Part shown: positions 29,401 to 35,381 of the stretch, piece after piece
Layout of the letters: the number at the start of each line of letters is the position of its first letter
How positions within the stretch are numbered: position 1 is the first letter of the stretch
Source: Saprospiraceae bacterium
GTDB taxonomy: Bacteria > Bacteroidota > Bacteroidia > Chitinophagales > Saprospiraceae
Direction: 5' to 3'
DNA: 64,000 nt
Assembly: GCA_020629715.1 (NCBI GenBank)
Contig: JAHDCU010000004.1
Coordinates: 248,001-312,000 of the forward strand
Notes under the pieces: generated by a model
The model's input: only the letters and a program-made list of their open reading frames with translations
The model's database searches: none
What the model was told of the DNA's origin: nothing
Translations under genes and position numbers: made by a program

Positions 29401-29497
29401 CCTAGAACTATCATCACTCTTGGCATTTAAAGCCGGAATTAAGATTAAATACTTTCCAAATGATACTGGATACGAGATAAGAATAAACTCTAAGTAA
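26405..29497 (+). CDS. hybrid beta-propeller / Y_Y_Y sensor histidine kinase, AgrC (HPK10)-like
   Basis: This 1,030-residue membrane sensor has an N-terminal signal/anchor (about 18-38). A periplasmic region has propeller-type repeats (DSLGFIWLANRDGCFRVTG, DTLWLGTALGVYGFD), then a Y_Y_Y-like domain (about 700-790). A transmembrane helix lies at about 803-825. The cytoplasmic part has His848 in NRHDYLNYLEGL, closely resembling the AgrC-type HPK10 H-box (RHDYxN), and an N-box-like ENIISNIYKHS (about 942). A canonical D-box (DxGxG) is missing and only a weak G-box (RKGLELS) remains. HPK10 kinases lack the D-box Asp and pair with LytTR regulators, which fits the LytTR gene ending 4 bp away on the other strand. 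The frame has no ATG start; TTG at 26405 or TTG at 26426 must be used. Confidence 0.78.
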   Translation: MSLCVRILSQLVIKLHYKAIWFIACVATVFFFSKHLTAQSSGLKITLESIEFDKSNFQISKYSDHYIDSLGFIWLANRDGCFRVTGKQAELIYSKRHFSSIQQSKSEYCEHIILDEVVTKVCIDDDSYRLSSVSKKSFQEIHYDSIAYDNFSINFLEHIKDMIMYPEETDLSDSSKIAFKRFEFKNEIASINYVNSISEATTAPKDAYVKLVELDSVYILFHEMAFFHFNKNGKLINKIVSNYPFIFYYGETYSIKDGQLYYLKKNKIYSYNFQSQREEIVFALDQYQLETLWEHRIHIFDRFIIISGSKQNLIIDRSTGEALEISSTLNDFKQAVSRKGSLLQINQISELRSNQFLLSIGNHLAILDISTQNAQNYKIPLKKGYNLITGVRGMALDRDKQLFVSYYNNIVRIDPKSRNPDITELIEQDEIKSKWNPFHLSIYKDKILSSSLILNSKGSRLLSLDNNPLFYNHAVHCISGDRAIILPWTIYNIHEYNFETEELEVNPLSEFLIDTDNDTNDLLEDSLNDGYWVLPELEGPVLLDKAYKETKFRVNQDVIDRCQEFYDLEYSDTTLYIGTRNALMELDLNTFQYSIFPFHNYFRQEPSECNEIFTVTNIDTDTLWLGTALGVYGFDKVNKQFLQLSDPTLFQDVEFNRASNLHVDSLVFLGSTTGLYRLPIGDIQWSIMDDEQNDFTLLDLVIKDGRQDLRNLNADHIIQLDSDDNFVQVNFGVDDYVNNPLYSWRLSERDTIWSEYTTQAYADVQDIPYGLSNFEVKFSYGYSDNNTDIQSIKLNRAKPFYLHLWFILACLILILIIAILFYRRIQSSTNQLVRKLNQVRTLERINRHDYLNYLEGLRNELLKSNSVPPKAFRSIMLKLDSTILSKEAESKEIQKTWFNCYLVVHDLIELYNELYRENQITLSGEKVIMINQNRSMSVKILENIISNIYKHSGRASSLKIGLDNDSLILHSDQKINTTTLLEINQKFEFPKPLQEARKGLELSSLLAFKAGIKIKYFPNDTGYEIRINSK

Positions 29498-29501
29498 ATT
29501 C

Positions 29502-30227
29502 TTAATATTTAATCCGAAAAATCTGATAAAACTCTTTTTGATATTTCCTACCTAGAGGAAGATCTGTGTTACCAACATATACTCGCTTTTTAGGGTAATC
29601 AAACTTTACGAATTTGTCTAAATTAATCGCGTAATTGAGGTGTATACGAGTAAACCTATCAGGATATAACTCTAAAATATTTTTTAGTGATTCTCGATAA
29701 ACATATCTTTCTCCATTGACAAAGAAAAATACATAGCGACCTTCTACTTCAATATATTCGATATCTTGAATAAGTACGTTGAAATAGTAATTGCCTTTCT
29801 TGACAGAAATTCGATCTTTCTCTTCTGTGATCAATACTTCATTGTTATCCGTATCTCCTTTTGAAAACAGGATATTTCGAAGAATTTCTGGGCTCACTCC
29901 CCTAGGTATGTAAGAGTGGATATGAAATTGATACAAAGTATTATAAAGATCTTGATTGAAAAAGCTTGAATAGACAATCGTTCGATTTACTATTTGATGA
30001 GTACTTAAATAATTCAAAACTTTTGTAGTTTCTATTTGTCCTTTTCTCACAAAATCTAAGAATATATAATCAAAAGTATCATTCAATTGATTTAGACCTG
30101 CCTTCTCTAATTTTTCAATGTATGTAATAGTGTAATCACTAGAGACAGAGTTTATTTTTTCAATAAACATAGATGCCAAATCTGGCTCGTCATCGATTAC
30201 TAATATATTCAGTTTACTTCCTTCCAC
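29502..30227 (-). CDS. LytTR-family response regulator 2
   Basis: This 241-residue paralogue of the regulator at 17608-18330 is almost identical through the receiver/LytTR junction (DRISVKKGNYYFNVLIQDIE). The receiver has DDE at 12-14, phospho-acceptor Asp58 in FLDF, the switch Ser in IVYSS, and Arg109 instead of the conserved Lys. The LytTR domain spans about 130-240. No ATG is available; GTG at 30227 aligns best with the start of the paralogue, and TTG at 30233 is the alternative. It lies downstream of gene C on the same strand, behind C's terminator. Its stop is 4 bp from the stop of the convergent histidine kinase gene, the most obvious partner. Confidence 0.92.
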   Translation of the reverse strand: MEGSKLNILVIDDEPDLASMFIEKINSVSSDYTITYIEKLEKAGLNQLNDTFDYIFLDFVRKGQIETTKVLNYLSTHQIVNRTIVYSSFFNQDLYNTLYQFHIHSYIPRGVSPEILRNILFSKGDTDNNEVLITEEKDRISVKKGNYYFNVLIQDIEYIEVEGRYVFFFVNGERYVYRESLKNILELYPDRFTRIHLNYAINLDKFVKFDYPKKRVYVGNTDLPLGRKYQKEFYQIFRIKY

Positions 30228-30295
30228 ACTCAAAAGTAACTACATAAAAATTATCAGATGTTAATACCTCTAATTTTTATAAACACCAGGTACAC

Positions 30296-30335
30296 AAAAA
30301 AGAAAGCCGCTCCGCCAAAGGCGGAAACGGCTTTC
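30296..30335 (-). terminator. intrinsic terminator of gene C
   Basis: The stem GAAAGCCG/CGGCTTTC (30302-30309 with 30328-30335) carries an inner GCC/GGC stack and is followed by six T (30296-30301) on the minus strand. It is one base different from the gene A terminator. Confidence 0.9.
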
Positions 30336-30340
30336 ATAAA

Positions 30341-30396
30341 ATACTAGTGATGTTTCTTTACCGATTACCGATGAATTGCTTTTCATCAATTATCGG
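30341..30396 (-). promoter_or_regulatory. conserved 3' UTR element of gene C (hairpin plus 15-nt box)
   Basis: The hairpin is at 30361-30396 (20 nt after the stop codon) and the box AAACATCACTAGTAT at 30341-30355, followed after 5 nt by the terminator. The hairpin is identical to that behind gene A. Confidence 0.7.
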
Positions 30397-30416
30397 ATAT
30401 ATATTCTATTTTTTAA

Positions 30417-33400
30417 TTATTCATTCTTCTGTATGGTAATCCCACCGCAATCCTTGGTCGGACAAGGGAAAACAGATTCACAATTTTCGGGTGCTTGTAC
30501 CACCAAAGTTTGATTGCAACTAGGATCCGCGGCATCAATTACTGTTATCGTATAGACATTGCCACTTCCCGCAGTCCCAGGACCTAGTAAAAAGAATCCA
30601 GGACTACCTATTGTCCCACTTGATGGTGTAATAGTCGTACCTCCATCTACACTTAGCGTATAGGTACTACCTGATCCACTTACGAATATCCCGACCTGTA
30701 CTCGGTCATCACTTGGATTGCCAGGAGTACTATTATCTACACATTGGTTGCTCGTCATAGATATGGCATCTATCTCGCAATCTGGTCCACAGCTTATTGT
30801 TGGAGTAGTGATCGGGTAATCAGTAAAGCAATCGTTTGCTCCATTAAATACTCTAACGGTATATGCAGTACCATGCATCAATCCTGAAATACTTCCTGAT
30901 CCTCCACTTAAATCTATAGCCCCTGCCCCATTGTATGCTGGACCTGTATAACTGCCACCTGTACTATAATTTGCTTCATCTGCATTCATGATACCACTGA
31001 TCGCAATACTAGCATCATTATTTGGTGTTGTACCTGAACAAGACCCCTCACTCGGTGTCAACGTTACACTTGGATTGATACAAGGACTAGAGCAATTTAT
31101 AGCTGGTGTAGTCACCGTATAATCTACAAAGCAATCATTACTCCCATTAAAAATTCTTACGGTGTATTCATTATTGTGCATTAGTCCAGATAAAGAAGCC
31201 ATCATACCTACGATTGCAACTTGACCAGCGCCTCCATATGCAGGTCCTGAGTACGTACTTCCAGCACTTATATTTGCCGCATCTGCATTCATGGCATTTG
31301 CAATACTTATTGTCGCATCGTCATTCGGTGTAGAACCATCGCAGGTACCCTCTGTCGTACTCAATTCTGCTTCTGGAATCAAAGAGCATACTGTAACTGT
31401 GACACCAAATTCATTACAACGTTGGTTACCAGTCGCCATCGTATTTTTTTCTAAAACATAGGTTGCACATCCTGCTGCACTAATCATAATGGATAGATCA
31501 CAAGGCTCAAATTCTATACCTCCATTACTATCATTTGAAGTTTCTGTCCACATTCCTTCGGCCACAATACCTTCACAAGTCAATAGATCCTGAAGGAAAA
31601 TAGTTTCGCCAACACTTTCACTACAAAATGATACATCTATCATTTGATCCATTCCAGTAGGACAACATTCCTTCAATAATCCAATTGCTTTGGGTTCTGA
31701 ATTAGCAGGATTGACAATACCAGCTCCTGCTCCTATGTATGTAAGATCTGAGGCTCTGACAATTGAGATACAGTCTTCTATACCAGATACGTACAACATT
31801 CCGCTACTAGGGGCATAAATAATTCCTCTGGCTCCGGCGAATCCTGGATTAGCAGCATTTGTGCCAGGCATCGTAGTTTCTTGTAGCTCTGCCACAAAAG
31901 AACCGTCTGTTGCATCTGCCTTCACAATAAAAGTATTGGCTGCTCCACCTTTACGGCCTACCATATACAAATGGTCACCGTCAGATGTAATTCCATATAT
32001 TTCTGAGTAGTCATTTAAATAGCCTCCTTCCGTTAATTTAGGTATACAATTAGGACTATTATTGATTTGACTTGGATCAAAATCAAACTTCCAGATACTT
32101 CTTGTGGGTACAAATCCTATACCTACATCTATACCTTCGGTATACAAAATAGTACCATCGTCTAGAACTTGCATACCCCAGTCTAATCCTGTAGCACCTT
32201 CGAGACAAATCGATCCGATTCTATCTCCGCTACAAGCGTCTATCACTTGTATCCTTTCTCTCTCTTCATTGATCATATTAAAGCCTCCATTCGCAAAAAT
32301 ATAATTGCCTATACTTCCCATATTTGTCAAGCCTTGACCCACTGTACTATTCCAAACCGTAGCATCAGTAGCTACTGTTCCACCTTCAGAATCCATTGTA
32401 TAAATGGGTCCCATCGGATCATCACCAATGTATAGATTACCATTAAGATCCGCAGCAATACCATGTGGATTTGTAAATCCGCTCATCCATGGGTTTCCTA
32501 TTTCTGTAATATCTCCACCTACAGGATCAATTTCAAATTTGTGTACCTCGCCGGTGAGTACATCATTGAGGTATAAATACTCTTGGCAATCACAATCTCC
32601 TGTTGGGGGCATTATAGATTCTGGTCTAAATCCAAAATCATAAGTATGATCATGCTCACCTGGAGCACCCAGTGTAAAACTTACGATAGATGTATTGGCA
32701 TCGGAACCATCACTATCTCTTATATCTCCATTTGCACTGCTATCACTATTTTGTGATGTAATTTCTAGATTATTTAATGGGCTTTGTTGGCTTCCACCTT
32801 CTGCATTGACTATACGTACTTGGTACGTTGCTGAATAATTTAAATTAAGATTATAAATCTGACTTCCAGATGAAGTACCTGCTCCAGTGCTGAAAATATA
32901 ATTACCACTACCATCAGTCGTAGCAGTTGCCACAACTGACATTGCTACAGGATCGTATAGTTCTACCTGTACTCCGGATATTCCTGGCTCATTAGCATCT
33001 TGTACTCCATCTCCATCCGTATCATTCCAGACTAGATTACCAATCTCAACTGGGGCCGCAGCACATAATAGATCTAGTTCTCCTAGACCATTGGCCTTGG
33101 CGAATGTACCTCCTGTAGAAAATCCTGTATTATATATCTCTGCTTGATCAGTTTGTCCTCCGGTGCCATTGTTCATAAATATCAGACCAGCAGAGTTTAC
33201 ATCTAGCGGATCAATAGCTATGGTAGCAATCTCACCAGATGAAAATAATATTGCTCCACTACCCTGCATGGTCTCGAAGTGATCACCAAAACCTATATTC
33301 TGTATAGTCCTATCAAAGAAATCACCACAGTAATATTCTGCTACAGCTGTACCATTGTTAGTCCCACTTGTACCACATCCATTTGAACCTATAAGTCCGC

Positions 33401-34844
33401 CAGTCTCCATGGTCCATGAAGTTCCGTCATAATTTGCTCTTAGGATATCACCTCCGACAACTGCCGTATAAAGATTATTATCGGTACAACCGGCAGTACA
33501 TTGATTTTCTGCACCCGCCTGATGTCCCAGTCTATCCATAAAGTGCAATACCATATCACCATCGATGTCAAAAGAAATATCAGATAACATCGCTTGAGGA
33601 TGACACATATCATGATCACCCTCTACATATAGAATCTCCGACCATTGTGAAATCCATGGATTCCACTCATCACATTCAAACTTGAATGCATAGCCTTTAG
33701 GATATTGTAATGATTCGTCAATCAATGCTCCACTCCATGTGCCTGCTGCTAAATCATAAGCATATACATAGTATCGCATGGTACCAGCACCTCCTGTCTC
33801 TCCACTGCATACTCCTCCTACATAAAGTGCATTATTATGGTACTTGAGTCCAAAAGGTCTCCAATCATCTGTATTTCCAGTACACCCTGGATTAGGGATA
33901 CTCAGTGGCGTACCTTCCATAGCATTTGCCCCTGATAAATCAACAGGTACGATAGATTTAGTATTGAGATTTACTACCCAAAGCATACTACCGTCTCTAC
34001 TGACTTCAATACCACCAAGACCTATTTTTCCTATCTGTGTGAAAGCGTTATCATCTCTACTGGGATCATTGGGACCGACAGTTCCAAGGTTTCTTCCTGT
34101 GATAGATCCTACATTTGATATATTAATAATCGGTGTTCCACTAGTGCTTGCACCACCTGTATAATCTGTAAGATATATAGACCCAAGATCGTTACCGAGT
34201 TGTACATGCCTTTTGAGGAATGCCGCTGTATATAATTTTTGACCAGGTCTGTCATAAGCGGTGCCCCATACAGATCCTACTTGACCAACATTCCCATCGT
34301 TACTGATGGTAGGGCTCGTACCCGAAGAATTCCACGGCATCGTAATAATTGCCTCCGATGTACCCGTTGCAGCACCATTAACGAAACAAGTCAACGCTAA
34401 ATCTGGATTTCCGCTATCACAATAATAATCTGGATCATGTACACCCAACATAATACTATTAGCAGCACCCGATACAAACTGAACTGTAGAACCACCAAAT
34501 ACTGAAGGCTCTGGTCCAGGACTTGGCCATGTAAACTCGATTCGAGTAGGCTGATTTACTCCTGGTAATAAATATTGTCCAACTGCATCAGAAGTCACCG
34601 GACCATATACAGTACCATCTGCTCCATATCCTGTCACAGTAATACCTGGGTAGCCTACCTCCATTGCTGACGGAACACCATTTTGATCAAAGTCATTAAA
34701 GACCGTACCTGAAACTTGTGCATTTAAACTACCACATAATAATATGGTTAAAAAGAAAAAATAACAACGTTGAGAGGTGACGGAAAAAATCTCTGTTATA
34801 AAAGAAAAATATCCGTTTAGATTGTTCTTCCTTGGTGTTTTCAT
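30417..34844 (-). CDS. large secreted protein C with SdrD_B and propeller modules and the QKNE C-terminal domain
   Basis: The product has 1,475 residues from the ATG at 34844 (a GTG at 34859 is less likely). A long signal peptide ends near CGSLNAQ (about 40). The modules are: SdrD_B-like domain 1 (SGTVFNDFDQNGVPSAMEVG, about 43-110); a propeller-like region about 120-590 resembling choice-of-anchor/SdrD-type surface proteins; SdrD_B domain 2 (IGNLVWNDTDGDGVQDANEPG, about 600-735); the family propeller module opening CDCQEYLYLNDVLTG (about 750-1055); an ECCP module (about 1060); two EGTC...NDCF modules (about 1160 and 1260); and the C-terminal domain (about 1358-1475) ending CPTKDCGGITIQKNE. 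It is predicted to be an extracellular or surface protein and has paralogues A and B. Downstream on the same strand is LytTR regulator 2. Confidence 0.82.
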   Translation of the reverse strand: MKTPRKNNLNGYFSFITEIFSVTSQRCYFFFLTILLCGSLNAQVSGTVFNDFDQNGVPSAMEVGYPGITVTGYGADGTVYGPVTSDAVGQYLLPGVNQPTRIEFTWPSPGPEPSVFGGSTVQFVSGAANSIMLGVHDPDYYCDSGNPDLALTCFVNGAATGTSEAIITMPWNSSGTSPTISNDGNVGQVGSVWGTAYDRPGQKLYTAAFLKRHVQLGNDLGSIYLTDYTGGASTSGTPIINISNVGSITGRNLGTVGPNDPSRDDNAFTQIGKIGLGGIEVSRDGSMLWVVNLNTKSIVPVDLSGANAMEGTPLSIPNPGCTGNTDDWRPFGLKYHNNALYVGGVCSGETGGAGTMRYYVYAYDLAAGTWSGALIDESLQYPKGYAFKFECDEWNPWISQWSEILYVEGDHDMCHPQAMLSDISFDIDGDMVLHFMDRLGHQAGAENQCTAGCTDNNLYTAVVGGDILRANYDGTSWTMETGGLIGSNGCGTSGTNNGTAVAEYYCGDFFDRTIQNIGFGDHFETMQGSGAILFSSGEIATIAIDPLDVNSAGLIFMNNGTGGQTDQAEIYNTGFSTGGTFAKANGLGELDLLCAAAPVEIGNLVWNDTDGDGVQDANEPGISGVQVELYDPVAMSVVATATTDGSGNYIFSTGAGTSSGSQIYNLNLNYSATYQVRIVNAEGGSQQSPLNNLEITSQNSDSSANGDIRDSDGSDANTSIVSFTLGAPGEHDHTYDFGFRPESIMPPTGDCDCQEYLYLNDVLTGEVHKFEIDPVGGDITEIGNPWMSGFTNPHGIAADLNGNLYIGDDPMGPIYTMDSEGGTVATDATVWNSTVGQGLTNMGSIGNYIFANGGFNMINEERERIQVIDACSGDRIGSICLEGATGLDWGMQVLDDGTILYTEGIDVGIGFVPTRSIWKFDFDPSQINNSPNCIPKLTEGGYLNDYSEIYGITSDGDHLYMVGRKGGAANTFIVKADATDGSFVAELQETTMPGTNAANPGFAGARGIIYAPSSGMLYVSGIEDCISIVRASDLTYIGAGAGIVNPANSEPKAIGLLKECCPTGMDQMIDVSFCSESVGETIFLQDLLTCEGIVAEGMWTETSNDSNGGIEFEPCDLSIMISAAGCATYVLEKNTMATGNQRCNEFGVTVTVCSLIPEAELSTTEGTCDGSTPNDDATISIANAMNADAANISAGSTYSGPAYGGAGQVAIVGMMASLSGLMHNNEYTVRIFNGSNDCFVDYTVTTPAINCSSPCINPSVTLTPSEGSCSGTTPNNDASIAISGIMNADEANYSTGGSYTGPAYNGAGAIDLSGGSGSISGLMHGTAYTVRVFNGANDCFTDYPITTPTISCGPDCEIDAISMTSNQCVDNSTPGNPSDDRVQVGIFVSGSGSTYTLSVDGGTTITPSSGTIGSPGFFLLGPGTAGSGNVYTITVIDAADPSCNQTLVVQAPENCESVFPCPTKDCGGITIQKNE

Positions 34845-35381
34845 AATAAAACTTATCACTTAGTATCATAATAATCAGGATCGAATTAGTTCTTGGTGAA
34901 CTATTGACCTGGCCTTACTGCTTTTGGATTGCGGTTAGACTGAAAATCTCATGAAGATGAGCAATATTGATACTTCGAGATTAATCATAGGACCTGAAAG
35001 CCAATCTATAATGGAAGAAGCATCTATATCGAAAAAATATGACCTGTTAAGATTAATACTTGGTCTTAGTGAATCTATAAAGAAGATTTACAGACTCAAC
35101 TAGATCAGATGATTTATCAAAAATGTACATATTATTACTTTTCTTAATATGAAGCTACAGATATTAAGCTGTTACATTATTCCGTTGGCTGTTTATTACC
35201 GTTTTAGGTACCAATATGTCATATATAGCGGCAAATATTACATTTTCAGAAAATCGCTTAAAAACAATGTTTGACTGATTATCAGCACATTGGATAGTGA
35301 CGTCAATAACAGATAAATCCAAGTATTATAAATTCCGTATCTTCTACTAATATTGTTTAATTGATTAGAAGCATCCAATGT
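34845..35381. other. divergent intergenic region between gene C and the TPR sensor kinase
   Basis: This 537-bp region must hold the promoters of both neighbours. It includes a possible 50-codon frame (34951-35103, listed separately) and an imperfect direct repeat of TNCCGTT at about 35180 and 35197. No perfect -7 box was found at a sensible distance from either start. Confidence 0.45.
34951..35103 (+). CDS. possible 50-residue small protein
   Basis: An ATG-started frame of 50 codons begins MKMSNIDTSRLIIGPESQ, has a helical, amphipathic second half (KKYDLLRLILGLSESIKKI) and ends with TAG. The sequence before the start is A/G-rich, as is usual in this group. There is no signal peptide and no recognisable family. 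In DNA this AT-rich a frame of this length can occur by chance, so it is only a candidate. Its position between a surface-protein gene and a sensor-kinase gene is the main reason to list it. Confidence 0.2.
   Translation: MKMSNIDTSRLIIGPESQSIMEEASISKKYDLLRLILGLSESIKKIYRLN

Larger units (their letters stand above)
30296..30509 (-). repeat. 214-bp 3'-end block, copy 2 (shared with 10183-10396)
   Basis: This is the near-identical partner of the block at the end of gene A (two substitutions in 214 bp). It covers the terminator, the 3' UTR and the last 31 codons. Identity drops sharply at the CACCAAAGT sequence on both copies. Confidence 0.85.

Noticed and set aside
10183-30396. The conserved 3' blocks as ends of a mobile element
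   Set aside because: No terminal inverted repeats, target-site duplications or transposase or integrase genes occur between or near them. All copies are in the same position relative to homologous genes.
35180-35206. Imperfect direct repeat TNCCGTT (17 bp spacing) as a LytTR binding site
   Set aside because: LytTR sites are usually spaced about 21-22 bp centre to centre. The repeat is short, and no equivalent pair was found upstream of A or B.
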